Shown: piece by piece, positions 28,343 to 38,980 of the stretch
Layout of the letters: each line of letters opens with the position of its first letter
Numbering within the stretch: position 1 is the first letter of the stretch
NCBI GenBank assembly: GCA_024648695.1
Contig: JACAVV010000010.1
Coordinates: 62,001 to 126,000 of the forward strand
Direction of reading: 5' to 3'
Length of the DNA: 64,000 nucleotides
Source: Nitrospina sp.
Lineage (GTDB): Bacteria; Nitrospinota; Nitrospinia; Nitrospinales; JACRGP01
Translations under genes and position numbers: made by a program
The notes under the pieces: model-generated
Told to the model about the DNA's origin: nothing
Database searches by the model: none
What the model saw: only the letters and a program-made list of their open reading frames with translations

Positions 28343-28639
28343 TCATTTATGAGACCCCTTCTTATCCTTCTTATCATGATGAGAATCAGATCCTTCCTTT
28401 GATCCTCCTTTATTATCTGAATGATCACTGCCATGAGCTTTATCATGTTTACCGGAGGCTCCGAAGCGATCATCTCCGTGGGATTTTCCACCTTCAGAAC
28501 CTGAAGATGTTTTGTGAGTCTGGTCTTTTCCTTTGCCCATTTTGTGACCCATAGGGTCAGAACCAAACGCCAGGCTTGCGCCGGACAGAAAACAAATGGA
28601 AATAGCGGTTACCAAAAACATTTTAATAGATTTAGTCAT
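28343..28639 (-). CDS. Secreted low-complexity His/Lys/Asp/Ser/Gly-rich protein
   Basis: Signal peptide then HGDDRFGASGKHDKAHGSDHSDNKGGSKEGSDSHHDKKDKKGSHK. Confidence 0.65.
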   Translation of the reverse strand: MTKSIKMFLVTAISICFLSGASLAFGSDPMGHKMGKGKDQTHKTSSGSEGGKSHGDDRFGASGKHDKAHGSDHSDNKGGSKEGSDSHHDKKDKKGSHK

Positions 28640-28918
28640 TGTATTACCCCTTTCAGAATTGTTAGAAAAGCCAACTCTAACAAAACAAAATTAAATCAAA
28701 GTTAATAGGGGATTATCTTTCTTTCATTATCCATTATTAATTTCGTGGCGTTTCAGATCCTTTTAACTACCTGAAAAATGGTATCTTATGGGCTTATTGC
28801 AAAGAATAAAATGTTTTCTGGATGGAAAATGGAATTGGTTTTACTTAATACTTTTCGAACAATTGGTTGTGAAAACCGCACTAAAAAATAAACTTTATTT
28901 GCATAATCACACCGCCAA

Positions 28919-30055
28919 TCAAACTGCTTTACCCAACTCTTCAATTTCTTGCTGAACCCATTCGTGTTTTTCATTGGCTAGATGCGTTTTCACTAAATCA
29001 AGGGCTTTTGCCGGACCCATCAATTCACCCAGCGCCCAAATCACGTGGGTGCGTATGAGAGGTTCGGGATCGTTTAGAACCTGGACTAGTGCGGGTACGG
29101 CGACCGGGTCATTTGAATTTCCTAGCGCTACGGCGACGTTGCGCAAAAACCCTCTGCGCTTGATTCTTTTTATGGGGCTTTTTCTAAATCGCGCGCGAAA
29201 TCCATCGTCATCCAGTCTGATCCACTCCATCAATGCCTTGGTGTTTCCCTTGTCAAGGTAAGCCGTCTCTGCAGTCGTCACCGCAAAAGAGTTCCAGGGA
29301 CATACGATCTGGCAATCGTCACATCCGTACACGCGATTTCCAATCGCCTTTCGAAACTCGCGAGGGATGACTCCTTTCAACTCGATATTGAGATAGGAAA
29401 TACACTTGCGCGAATCCAGCACATAAGGCGCAACGATGGCTTGCGTCGGGCAGATGTCAATGCACTCGCGGCACGTCCCGCATCGGTCCACAGCGGGATT
29501 CGATTCCGGAAGCCAGACGTCTGCCAGAATCTCGGACAAAAAAAACCAGGACCCCACGCCTTCAGTAATCAGATTTGTGTGCTTACCAATCCAGCCAAGT
29601 CCGGCCTGTTGAGCGAGGGGTTTTTCCAGGACCGGTCCGGTATCCACATAAACTTTGGTCTGGCAACCGGGAAACTCATTTTGCAAATACAACTCCAGTT
29701 CTTTCAAACGAGGTAAAATGATATCGTGGTAATCCTTGTCCAGAGCATAGAGGGAGATATCGCCCTCATCATGATTTTCCAGATAGGTGAGATCTTTCTC
29801 CTCCGGGAAATAATTGGATCTCAGGCAAAGGATACTTTGAACGCCAGGCAAAACTTTATTAAGATCACCACGTTTGGCCGCACCGCGGGACATGTAAGCC
29901 ATTTCACCATCGTAATTCAATCTCAACCATTCCTCAAAGCGCTCAATCGCCTGAGTGATGCCCGGACGGGCAACACCAAACCCATCGAACCCCAATTCTC
30001 GCGATTTAAGCTCCAGTTGTTTTAGTTTCGATTCGATTTTAAATGAAGAGTCCAT
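28919..30055 (-). CDS. queG: Epoxyqueuosine reductase
   Basis: CGTCRECIDICPTQAI and CDDCQIVCPWN 4Fe-4S motifs; C-terminal HEAT-like repeat. Confidence 0.93.
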   Translation of the reverse strand: MDSSFKIESKLKQLELKSRELGFDGFGVARPGITQAIERFEEWLRLNYDGEMAYMSRGAAKRGDLNKVLPGVQSILCLRSNYFPEEKDLTYLENHDEGDISLYALDKDYHDIILPRLKELELYLQNEFPGCQTKVYVDTGPVLEKPLAQQAGLGWIGKHTNLITEGVGSWFFLSEILADVWLPESNPAVDRCGTCRECIDICPTQAIVAPYVLDSRKCISYLNIELKGVIPREFRKAIGNRVYGCDDCQIVCPWNSFAVTTAETAYLDKGNTKALMEWIRLDDDGFRARFRKSPIKRIKRRGFLRNVAVALGNSNDPVAVPALVQVLNDPEPLIRTHVIWALGELMGPAKALDLVKTHLANEKHEWVQQEIEELGKAV

Positions 30056-30188
30056 CTTAAATCCTGTTGAACCTGCTACTTGTTTTTGCTATCTTTTTTA
30101 GCAATAGGGCGTCAAACAATGAGATTTCCCAACGCCTGCACCTCCAATCCAGACCACTTTACCCGGATTCCCAACCAAAAGGAAAAAA

Positions 30189-30734
30189 ATGCATTCATTG
30201 CCCATCTCAACCCGGATTTTCCTGCGCAGGATGTTTATCGCAACCACCTGCCTGGGCTTGGCGATACTTATCGGTTGTTCCTCCTCCGAAGACTCCAGTA
30301 AGACCAGTAAAGGCGCCGCTCCGTCGGCGGAAAGTCAAGCCGCCCCCAAAACAAACTTTGCGGGGACCCAGGAAGAAAAATTTTTTCTGGAAGGCAACGA
30401 CTATTCCAATAAAGGCCAGTTTGATAAAGCCATAGAGGCCTATAAAAAATCGATCAGCGTCAATGCCGGCATTGCCTCGGTTCATTATAACCTGGGCAAT
30501 GTGTATGTGGCCGCGGCCAAAACCGATTTGGCCGTGACCGAATACCTGGAAGCAATTAAACTGAATCCGATGAACCCCGAATACCACCGCAATCTGGGGT
30601 TCGCCTACGCGTTGCTTCAGGATGGGAAAATGGCCAAAAGGAAATATGATGAGTTACGCGCCATGAGCCCGAGGCATGCGGAAGAATTGCAATTCTGGAT
30701 CAAGCGTGCCAACGAGGAAAGTAAAACACAATGA
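30189..30734 (+). CDS. TPR lipoprotein
   Basis: Lipobox-like LIGCSSS; TPR units FLEGNDYSNKGQFDKAIEAYKKSI and ASVHYNLGNVYVAAAKTDLAVTEYLEAIKLNP. Confidence 0.8.
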   Translation: MHSLPISTRIFLRRMFIATTCLGLAILIGCSSSEDSSKTSKGAAPSAESQAAPKTNFAGTQEEKFFLEGNDYSNKGQFDKAIEAYKKSISVNAGIASVHYNLGNVYVAAAKTDLAVTEYLEAIKLNPMNPEYHRNLGFAYALLQDGKMAKRKYDELRAMSPRHAEELQFWIKRANEESKTQ

Positions 30735-30773
30735 TTACGGGGCTCCCTTCGAGCCCGTTCCGGGGATAACTAA

Positions 30774-31721
30774 ATGAAAAAAACCGGCTACATCTATGAT
30801 CCGTTCTACCTGAAGCACGACAACGAACCGCATCCAGAAAACCGCGGCCGTTTGGAGGCCATTGAAAACAAGGTTCATGCCTCTCCAATTATGGATACAT
30901 TAATCAGGCCCCAGGCGCGCAAGGCCACCGAAGCGGAAATCGGGTTGAACCATTCGGAAGGTTACATCACCGAGGTTCGAAATTCCTGCGCTGATAATGT
31001 CCGACATCTGGACGGCGACACGGTAATTTGTCCGGACTCCTATGAAGCCGCACTTTTAAGTACGGGCGCAGGACTGGTGGCTGTGGACCAGGTGGTCGAT
31101 GGCGAATGCGACAATGTTTTTTGCGCAGTCCGTCCTCCCGGTCACCATGCGGAGTATTCGCGGGCGATGGGATTTTGTCTTTTCAACAATGTGGCCATCG
31201 CGGCCCGTTACGCGCTTAAAGAAAAGGGTCTCAACCGGGTATTTATTTTCGATTGGGACGTGCACCACGGCAACGGAACACAACATTCGTTTTATTCTGA
31301 TTCTTCGGTGTACTACAGTAGCACCCACCAATACCCGTTTTATCCGGGTACAGGGGACGCCGCAGAAACAGGTACCGGCGACGGTTTGGGCACCACTCTC
31401 AATTTGCCTTTAAGAGCCTATTCGGGCGATGACGATTACACGCAATGGATTGAAAACAAACTCATTCCTGAGATGCAAAAGTACAAACCGGACCTGATCA
31501 TCATTTCCGCAGGTTTCGATGCGCATCAGGAAGACCCTCTGGCAAGCATGCAAGTCTCCACCGAAGGCTATGGAGCCATGACGCGCCTTCTCAGCAAAGC
31601 CGCCGATGAAATCTGCCAGGGCCGTTTGATCTCCATGCTGGAAGGTGGATACAACCCGGGCGCTTTGAGCGATTCGGTATTGCTTCATTTGCAATGCCTT
31701 CAGGGAACCGATAACTCTTAA
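30774..31721 (+). CDS. Histone deacetylase-family (AcuC-like) amidohydrolase
   Basis: RPPGHHAEYSRAMGFCLFNNVAIAARYA, FDWDVHHGNGTQ, ISAGFDAHQEDPL. Confidence 0.92.
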   Translation: MKKTGYIYDPFYLKHDNEPHPENRGRLEAIENKVHASPIMDTLIRPQARKATEAEIGLNHSEGYITEVRNSCADNVRHLDGDTVICPDSYEAALLSTGAGLVAVDQVVDGECDNVFCAVRPPGHHAEYSRAMGFCLFNNVAIAARYALKEKGLNRVFIFDWDVHHGNGTQHSFYSDSSVYYSSTHQYPFYPGTGDAAETGTGDGLGTTLNLPLRAYSGDDDYTQWIENKLIPEMQKYKPDLIIISAGFDAHQEDPLASMQVSTEGYGAMTRLLSKAADEICQGRLISMLEGGYNPGALSDSVLLHLQCLQGTDNS

Positions 31722-31739
31722 GTTAAAAACAACCACATC

Positions 31740-34208
31740 ATGCTTCAACAATACATACGATACTTTACCGATAAAGTCATCGATGCCCTCAATCTTGGGA
31801 CCATGGAAATGGTCAATATGAACCAGAACCTGCTCACGCCGGATTTTATCCTGCTGGGGCTTTTGGTTCAGGAAGATTCCATGATCGTCAAATTGCTGGA
31901 AGCCACCTATCCTGAAAACAAGGACCTGACTAACCAGATTCTGGAAAAGGTTTACGAAAATCAAGAAAGCGAAACAAAGATAGAGCGGGAAGAAATCAAA
32001 CACATTCAACTGGCACAAGAAACCGAAACCTGTTTCGAACTGGCGCAGGAAGAGGCCAAAAAACGGGGCGATAAATTCATTGGGGTAGGCGTCCTGTTTC
32101 TCGCTCTGTTTGATCGCAGGGTGGGCAAGACAAGTGAAATCCTGCAGGAATGTGGGGTTTCTTTAAGTCAAGTGCGTGACGAACTGGACACCATGCGGGG
32201 CGGCCGGACAATCAATGAAAAAAACGCGGAAGGTAAATTCGACGCGCTGGTTCAATACACCACCGACTTGACGGACCTTGCCCGAAAGGGCGAACTGGAT
32301 CCGGTTATCGGCCGCGACAAGGAGATTTTTCGTATCATTCAGATTTTGTCACGCCGCAAAAAGAACAATCCGGTGCTGATCGGGGAACCTGGAGTCGGAA
32401 AAACCGTTATCGTGGAAGGCCTGGCCCAGCGTATTGTGGCGTCTAAGGTACCAAAATCCCTTTTGAACAAGCGGGTGAAAGTTCTGGAAATGTCGGAGAT
32501 CATTGCCGGTGCTAAAATGCGCGGAGAGTTCGAAGAGCGCATGAAACAGGTGAAAGACGAAATCATAGCGTCACATGGAAGCATCATTTTATTCATCGAC
32601 GAACTTCATACCATCGTCAGCGCCGGAGCAGGAGCAGGCGGTGTCGATGCATCGAATATGTTGAAATCGGCGCTTGCTAAAGGACAACTACAGTGTATTG
32701 GCGCCACGACTCTGGACGAATACAAAAAGCATATTGAAGAGGACAAGGCTTTGGCCCGAAGATTTCAAACCATCGTGGTGCAGGAACCTTCAGTGGCGGA
32801 TACTGTAAAAATCCTTGAGGGCCTCATTCCAAGGTACGAGAAGCACCATGAGGTTTCTTTCAACGATGACGCGTTAGAAACTGCGGCCAAGCTTTCGGAA
32901 AAACATATTTCGGACCGCCACCTTCCGGATAAGGCTGTTGATTTAATCGACGAAGCGGGGTCCCATAAACACCTTGCTCTCAACAGCGTGCCTCCGGCCA
33001 TTCAGGAATTGGAAAATGAACGCACCCGCCTCATGCAGTCTCAAAACGATCATTTCACGAAGCAGGATTTTGAAGCCGTCGCCCAGTTAAGACAGGAGAT
33101 TCTAGAGGTCGACAAAAAACTTCAGGCGGAACAAGAACTTTGGAAACAACAAATCCAGTCCATGAACTCTTCAGTCTCTTCTGAAGACATCGCCAATGTA
33201 GTGGCGGCCTGGACGGGCATTCCCGTCAACAGGATCATGGAAACAGAAGCGCAAAAATTAATGAATATGGAGGAAAACCTCCACAAGCGCGTCATCGGAC
33301 AAGATAACGCGGTAACCGCAATCAGCAATGCCATTCGTAGAAATCGCGCGGGTCTGAAAGAAAAGAACCGGCCCATCGGTGCATTTTTGTTTCTGGGTCC
33401 GACAGGTGTCGGTAAAACTGAATTGGCCAAGGCCCTTGCGGAGTTTTTACTGGATGATGAGAATCGCCTGATCCGGTTAGACATGTCCGAGTACATGGAA
33501 AAACATTCCGTGTCCAAAATCATCGGCTCGCCGCCGGGATATGTGGGTTATGATGAAGGCGGCCAGTTGACGGAAAAGGTTCGTCGGAATCCGTACACAG
33601 TTATTCTTCTCGATGAACTTGAAAAAGCGCATCCGGATGTGTTCAATATTCTCTTGCAACTGCTGGACGACGGACGTTTGACAGATGCCCATGGCCGTGT
33701 GACCAGTTTCAAAAACGCGATCATCATTGGAACCTCCAACATCGGGACCAAATTTCTTTCTGAAACTCAAAAGGCGATTGGCTTCGACCTCGGAAAAAAA
33801 GATTCTGCCCAGAGTTACAAGGAAATCTGCCAGATTGTTTTGAAGGAAGCGCAGAAGTTTTTTAAACCCGAATTCATTAACCGACTCGATGATCTCATTG
33901 TCTTCCATTCTCTGACACGCGAACAGATTCGGCGGATTGCCGATTTGATGATCCATAACCTGAATCTGCGCCTCAAGGAAAAGAACCTGGAAATCATGAT
34001 AAGCGAATCGGTCAAAGACAAGCTGGCGGAAGATGGGTTTAGCGATATGTACGGGGCTCGACCTTTAAAACGCCTCATTGAAGATCGTATCGAAAACCAG
34101 TTGTCCTTAAAAATTATTAATGGAGAAATTGATCTGGGGGACCAGGTAGAAATTGGCCTGGATGAGGAAGGCAACATTCAGTTTTCAGTTTCGACAAAAG
34201 TGGAATGA
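31740..34208 (+). CDS. clpC: ClpC-like AAA+ Clp protease ATP-binding subunit
   Basis: Two AAA+ modules (GEPGVGKT, GPTGVGKTELAKALAE), short middle domain with UVR-like segment (DFEAVAQLRQEI), IGF loop and FFKPEFINRLDDLIVFHSL. Confidence 0.85.
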   Translation: MLQQYIRYFTDKVIDALNLGTMEMVNMNQNLLTPDFILLGLLVQEDSMIVKLLEATYPENKDLTNQILEKVYENQESETKIEREEIKHIQLAQETETCFELAQEEAKKRGDKFIGVGVLFLALFDRRVGKTSEILQECGVSLSQVRDELDTMRGGRTINEKNAEGKFDALVQYTTDLTDLARKGELDPVIGRDKEIFRIIQILSRRKKNNPVLIGEPGVGKTVIVEGLAQRIVASKVPKSLLNKRVKVLEMSEIIAGAKMRGEFEERMKQVKDEIIASHGSIILFIDELHTIVSAGAGAGGVDASNMLKSALAKGQLQCIGATTLDEYKKHIEEDKALARRFQTIVVQEPSVADTVKILEGLIPRYEKHHEVSFNDDALETAAKLSEKHISDRHLPDKAVDLIDEAGSHKHLALNSVPPAIQELENERTRLMQSQNDHFTKQDFEAVAQLRQEILEVDKKLQAEQELWKQQIQSMNSSVSSEDIANVVAAWTGIPVNRIMETEAQKLMNMEENLHKRVIGQDNAVTAISNAIRRNRAGLKEKNRPIGAFLFLGPTGVGKTELAKALAEFLLDDENRLIRLDMSEYMEKHSVSKIIGSPPGYVGYDEGGQLTEKVRRNPYTVILLDELEKAHPDVFNILLQLLDDGRLTDAHGRVTSFKNAIIIGTSNIGTKFLSETQKAIGFDLGKKDSAQSYKEICQIVLKEAQKFFKPEFINRLDDLIVFHSLTREQIRRIADLMIHNLNLRLKEKNLEIMISESVKDKLAEDGFSDMYGARPLKRLIEDRIENQLSLKIINGEIDLGDQVEIGLDEEGNIQFSVSTKVE

Positions 34209-34750
34209 TGGGCGAGGGCACCCCGAATAAACAGTCTGGCGATATGGACCGCATCACCTGGCTTGCTTTTCTGGTGGCCGTAGGTGTGGTGTTTCATCGT
34301 TTGGAAGCTCTGCTCCCGCTACCTTCACCCTGGGTGAAAATTGGCCTGGCAAATATTGCTACCCTGATCGCTTTGGTGTTTTTCGGGTTTCGCGAGGCCA
34401 TGATGGTCACCTTGCACCGGGTATTTTTGAGTTCCCTTTTGGGAGGAACCTTTTTAAGTCCGACCTTCTTGTTGAGCCTCATCGGAGGGATATCTGCAAC
34501 TCTGGCTATGGGTATGGTTTACCGGGGTGGGCATAATCCGTTTAGCATGATAGGTATCAGCATCACCGGTGCTTACGTTCACACGGTGTCAATCGTTCTA
34601 TGTGTGTATCTGGTATTCGCGCGTTCTGAGGGTTTTTTAAAATTACTACCTGTATTTTTAATATTTGCTTTATTCTCCAGTCTGTTCACTGGAATGGCCG
34701 CTAACCTGGCGGTTCGAAAATTTAAGAAACTCAAGCTGGCTACCCATTGA
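34205..34750 (+). CDS. Gx transporter / heptaprenyl diphosphate synthase component I-like membrane protein
   Basis: LPSPWVKIGLANIATLIALVFFGFREAMMVTLHRVFLSSLLGGTF; ATGA overlap with clpC. Confidence 0.75.
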   Translation: MMGEGTPNKQSGDMDRITWLAFLVAVGVVFHRLEALLPLPSPWVKIGLANIATLIALVFFGFREAMMVTLHRVFLSSLLGGTFLSPTFLLSLIGGISATLAMGMVYRGGHNPFSMIGISITGAYVHTVSIVLCVYLVFARSEGFLKLLPVFLIFALFSSLFTGMAANLAVRKFKKLKLATH

Positions 34751-34805
34751 TTAGTAGCACAATAATTCATGATATTTTTCTTGTTTATACACTAAGGAGT
34801 TTGAC

Positions 34806-34982
34806 ATGAGCGAAGAACCAAAGGTCGAGAGCGAATCTATCGTTTCAGAATTTTGGGGATTTTTAAAAACCCGAAAAAAATGGTGGCTGGGTCCCATTAT
34901 TTTCGTGATGTTGATGATGGGTGCTTTGATTATATTTGCTGAAGGCAGTGCGGTCGCTCCCTTTATCTACACCTTGTTTTAA
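34806..34982 (+). CDS. DUF5989-like 58 aa membrane protein
   Basis: MSEEPKVESESIVSEFWGFLKTRKKWWLGPIIFVMLMMGALIIFAEGSAVAPFIYTLF; too short for the supplied ORF track; RBS AAGGAG. Confidence 0.8.
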   Translation: MSEEPKVESESIVSEFWGFLKTRKKWWLGPIIFVMLMMGALIIFAEGSAVAPFIYTLF

Positions 34983-34994
34983 AGCGAACGGCCA

Positions 34995-35678
34995 TTGAAA
35001 TTATCTATCGTTATACCTGTTTTTAATGAGGAAGCCACTCTGCGCGAAATCATCCGGCGCGTGGAGGATACCCAATGGGAAAAAGAAATCATTCTCATCG
35101 ATGATTCTTCCACAGATGGCACCCGATCCATTCTGGAAGAATACCAGAATCGGGATGGGTTCCTGGTTTTGTTCCATTCCACTAACAAGGGCAAGGGTGC
35201 GGCTTTGCGCTCCGGCTTCGCCCAGGTGACCGGGGATGTAATTATCGTTCAGGATGCGGACCTGGAGTACGACCCCAGTGACTATGGCGTGATGCTGGGG
35301 CCGATTGAGGACGGGCGCGCGGACGTGGTGTTCGGTTCGCGTTTTCTGGGGGGTCCGCATCGAGTGATGTTTTTTTGGCATTATGTCGGCAACAAGGTCC
35401 TGACCACCCTGTCCAACATGATGACCAATCTCAACCTCACCGACATGGAAACGGGCTACAAGGTATTCACTCGGAAAGTTCTGGAATCGCTGGCCCTCAG
35501 TTGCAACCGTTTCGGATTCGAACCGGAATTCACCAGCAAAATAGCCCGGAAAAAATTCAAGGTATACGAGGTCCCCATCTCCTACAGCGGCCGCGATTAT
35601 CAGGAAGGCAAAAAAATCACTTGGCGGGATGGCGTCGCCGCCCTGTGGTACATTTTCAAATTCCGCTTCCTCGCCTAG
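34995..35678 (+). CDS. DPM1-like family 2 glycosyltransferase
   Basis: [49 protein letters not shown]. Confidence 0.9.
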   Translation: MKLSIVIPVFNEEATLREIIRRVEDTQWEKEIILIDDSSTDGTRSILEEYQNRDGFLVLFHSTNKGKGAALRSGFAQVTGDVIIVQDADLEYDPSDYGVMLGPIEDGRADVVFGSRFLGGPHRVMFFWHYVGNKVLTTLSNMMTNLNLTDMETGYKVFTRKVLESLALSCNRFGFEPEFTSKIARKKFKVYEVPISYSGRDYQEGKKITWRDGVAALWYIFKFRFLA

Positions 35679-35827
35679 CCCAAACTAGGCCTGGAGGAAA
35701 TACCGGCCTATAGAAGTTGATCGTATACCCACTTCCACCAGCCAAAGGACGGTGATTGCGATTTTTTCTGATTTATGTTCTATAGCGGCAACGGCGCCCA
35801 TACCTTCAGTAGCCTTGAGATCCATAA

Positions 35828-36340
35828 ATGATGAGAAAAAATAAAATTTCACGAATTAAACGTTTTGCCAGAGATATTTTTCTCCACACGCCTTTCATCA
35901 AAATGATCTATGGAACTGTTTTTCTTTGGATTCTGTTTTCTTGTGGAATGTATTGGGCTGAAACGACAATCAACGACTCCTCCATTAAATCGTTTTGGGA
36001 TGCTATGTATTGGAGTATCGCTGCATTTTCCACAGCCGGGATCGCGGATACTCCGCAATCTCCCTTAGGAAAATTGATTGGGGGAATTTGGAGTGTGCTG
36101 GGTTCTCTTCTCTTTTTTGGGGCTATCGTCGCTACCGTCACAACTTATTTCATGCGCCCCATACAACGTCCGGCAAGACGAATAATCGATGTGATCGAAT
36201 ACAATTTAGAACAGTTAAATGATCTAACTCTGGAAGAACTCGATCTTCTAAAAGACACAGTAGACGGTCTTATCGTCCACGTTGAAAAAATGAAGGAAAA
36301 AGAAATCGCAAAACAAAAGACCGCTCCTGAAAAAAAATAG
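35828..36340 (+). CDS. Two-TM ion-channel-like protein with degenerate selectivity filter
   Basis: FWDAMYWSIAAFSTAGIADTPQSPLGKLIGGIWSVLGSLLFFGAIVATV has the pore-helix/filter layout of the Ion_trans_2 family. Confidence 0.6.
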   Translation: MMRKNKISRIKRFARDIFLHTPFIKMIYGTVFLWILFSCGMYWAETTINDSSIKSFWDAMYWSIAAFSTAGIADTPQSPLGKLIGGIWSVLGSLLFFGAIVATVTTYFMRPIQRPARRIIDVIEYNLEQLNDLTLEELDLLKDTVDGLIVHVEKMKEKEIAKQKTAPEKK

Positions 36341-36398
36341 GGCCATCCCACATTGACAGGAATTCTCCTTTAGACGGTTGGGATTTTAAACTCCGAAC

Positions 36399-36806
36399 TC
36401 ACCCGGTGGTAGATCTTTCTAAAGGTTCCTCACAAAAATCACATACCGTGTCTTCAGGGTTGACCACATGCCCACATGCGGAGCATACAGCGTATTTTTC
36501 CAGTTCCGCCATTATTGCTTTAGCTCTTTCCAGGTCGGATTTTCTTATCCACAACAAAACTTTTGTCAAGGCTGTTGCCGGATAGGCGTGAAAGGACTCG
36601 TTCTCCAACTGACAGGGGATCCCTACATTTTCCAAATATCCGCGAATGATGTGGGCATCCTCCTCTTGCTGAACCGTACACAATCTGGCCAGGTCATCCA
36701 TCTCCACGACCGCTTCTTCTTCAAGAGCCTCTACCAAAGCAACATTGCATTCACTGCATTGGGTGATCTCTTCTCGAAATTCTTCTTTACATTCCGGGCA
36801 ATAAGG
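36399..36806 (-). CDS. Zinc-ribbon / DUF2007-like protein
   Basis: MPYCPECKEEFREEITQCSECN, QLENESFHAYP, CSACGHVVNPEDTVCDFC. Confidence 0.75.
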   Translation of the reverse strand, partial: PYCPECKEEFREEITQCSECNVALVEALEEEAVVEMDDLARLCTVQQEEDAHIIRGYLENVGIPCQLENESFHAYPATALTKVLLWIRKSDLERAKAIMAELEKYAVCSACGHVVNPEDTVCDFCEEPLERSTTG

Positions 36807-36847
36807 CATGATCCACCTCTGACTTTTATGAGCAAAAAATAAAGTTG

Positions 36848-38206
36848 TCAATCGTATCTATTCACCGTTCCCGCTTCCAGTTCCTTTTCGAAGTCCTGCA
36901 TTTCACGGGCAATTAAACGGTTCATTCCGAGCAGGGCGATAAGGTTGGGGACCGCCATCAAGGCATTCATCACATCGGAAATGTTCCAAACCACCTCCAG
37001 TTTCGCGACTGCACCAACAAATACGAAACTCACCCATATATATCTATAATGGGTCACGAAACGCGAACCTGCAAGGTATTCTACACACTTTTCCCCATAA
37101 TAGCTCCATCCCAAAATTGTGGAGAAGGCGAATGTAATAACGCCCAAAGTGACAATCCATTGGCCCCACTGACCCGGAAAGGAGGTTGCAAAGGCCTGTA
37201 TGGTAAGAGCCACGCCGGTTTTTCCGCCAACCCATACCTGGGTGGTGGCCAGAATTATCCCTGTGAATGAACAGATCACCAGGGTGTCAAGAAAAGTTCC
37301 CGTCATGGAAACCAGGGCTTGTTTTGCGGGATGGTTGGTTTTCGCCGCCGCCGCGGCAATGGGAGCGCTTCCTAACCCGGATTCGTTTGAAAACATGCCA
37401 CGCGCGACGCCGAAGCGAATGGTCTGCGATAAGGCCGCACCGGCAAAGCCTCCAGTGGCGGCGGTTCCTGTAAATGCGTGTTGCACCAAAGTCGTGAATC
37501 CGCTCCATAGGGAAGTGAAATGGGTCAGGATCACCACCATGGCCCCTAAAAAATAAATCACGACCATAACCGGGACCAGAAAGGAAGTCACTTCGGCGAT
37601 CCTTCGGATACCCCCTAAAATTACCATTCCGGTCAGTACCGCCAAAATCACCCCAACGAAGATTGGGTTGATGCCAAACACTTCCTCAACGGCCTGGGCG
37701 GTAGTATTGGATTGCACCATGTTGCCGATGCCAAATGCCGCAAACGCTCCAAACAGAGCAAAGCAGGTACCGAGCCATTTTTGGCCCAGTCCCAGTTCGA
37801 GATAATACATGGGACCACCGGAGAATTGGCCTTCGGAGTTTTTCACCCGATACCTTAAGGCCAGATAACCTTCACTAAACTTGGTGGCCATTCCGAATAA
37901 AGCCGTCACCCACATCCAGAACACCGCGCCAGGTCCTCCCAGAGCAACGGCTGTGCTCACCCCCGCAATATTACCAACGCCCACGGTTGCCGCCAATGCA
38001 GTCATCAATGCCCCAAAATGGGACACATCGCCTTCGCCGTCCCTTTCTTTGGTAAATGTTAAACGCAATCCATACCAGAGGTGGCGAAACTGAATGCATC
38101 GCAAGCGCCAGGTCAACAACATCCCGGTTCCCAGCAAAAGCACGAGCAACCAGGGTCCCCAGGCCCAGGAGCTTAGAGTGGACAGTATTTCGTTTAATGC
38201 GGTCAT
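36848..38206 (-). CDS. Sodium:alanine symporter (AGCS family)
   Basis: GALMTALAATVGVGNIAGVSTAVALGGPGAVFWMWVTALFGMATKFSEGYLALRYR; GMFSNESGLGSAPIAAAAAKT. Confidence 0.94.
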   Translation of the reverse strand: MTALNEILSTLSSWAWGPWLLVLLLGTGMLLTWRLRCIQFRHLWYGLRLTFTKERDGEGDVSHFGALMTALAATVGVGNIAGVSTAVALGGPGAVFWMWVTALFGMATKFSEGYLALRYRVKNSEGQFSGGPMYYLELGLGQKWLGTCFALFGAFAAFGIGNMVQSNTTAQAVEEVFGINPIFVGVILAVLTGMVILGGIRRIAEVTSFLVPVMVVIYFLGAMVVILTHFTSLWSGFTTLVQHAFTGTAATGGFAGAALSQTIRFGVARGMFSNESGLGSAPIAAAAAKTNHPAKQALVSMTGTFLDTLVICSFTGIILATTQVWVGGKTGVALTIQAFATSFPGQWGQWIVTLGVITFAFSTILGWSYYGEKCVEYLAGSRFVTHYRYIWVSFVFVGAVAKLEVVWNISDVMNALMAVPNLIALLGMNRLIAREMQDFEKELEAGTVNRYD

Positions 38207-38290
38207 TTTAAGGCAGGAGAGAGAAGAAGAATCACCTTCCTCTTTTCAGTAGAGACGTGAAAATCTTAAGAGAGGTTCGATGCGGGGCAA

Positions 38291-38980
38291 TCAGGAAGCT
38301 TCCCCGTTGCTTGCTTTTAATTCCTTTTCCATGTTGGTGATCATATGCATTTCAGCCCCCAACTCTCCTCTTAACCGGGTGTTTAAACGTTGAACCCTGT
38401 TTTTAAATTTCGGACCGGTCACTTGCACTTTTTCATCCTGGGAAATGCTATGATTTAAAAATCCAGATATATTTTTTAAAACTGCGTTTTCAGAGGCTCC
38501 CAGCTTACCAGCGAGGGCTTTTTTTTCAGGGAGAAAATCCTGAATACCTTTCACATATATTTTTCCATTCAGTTCATTGGGCAATAGTTTGACCAATCCC
38601 TTATTGCGGTTGATTTCTCTTTTGAAATATTCAATTGCCGCAGTGATGAGCCCTTTATCCTCATCCGATAACCCGGCTTCTTCTTTCGGCGCCGCATCAT
38701 CTCCCACATCCTCTTCGCTTATTTTCGAGGGGTCCTCCTCAGCAATAACTTCAGAGTTTTCGGAAGATGGAGCCGCAGGGGCGAGCCTTTTGACCTTTTC
38801 TAATTTGGGAGTATTCCGGAATTTAAAGGGAATCTTGCTTTCGTCATCGGTGAAGTGCCATTTGCCTTTATCATCTTTCCATTTAAATACCCTGGCTTGG
38901 GAAGAAACAGATACCAAAAGTATTCCGGTGAACAGGGCGAACCCTATCGCCCACTTAAAGGGTGTCCTGTGAGAATCCAT
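38291..38980 (-). CDS. DUF4124-like secreted protein
   Basis: Signal peptide then RVFKWKDDKGKWHFTDDESKIP. Confidence 0.75.
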   Translation of the reverse strand: MDSHRTPFKWAIGFALFTGILLVSVSSQARVFKWKDDKGKWHFTDDESKIPFKFRNTPKLEKVKRLAPAAPSSENSEVIAEEDPSKISEEDVGDDAAPKEEAGLSDEDKGLITAAIEYFKREINRNKGLVKLLPNELNGKIYVKGIQDFLPEKKALAGKLGASENAVLKNISGFLNHSISQDEKVQVTGPKFKNRVQRLNTRLRGELGAEMHMITNMEKELKASNGEAS

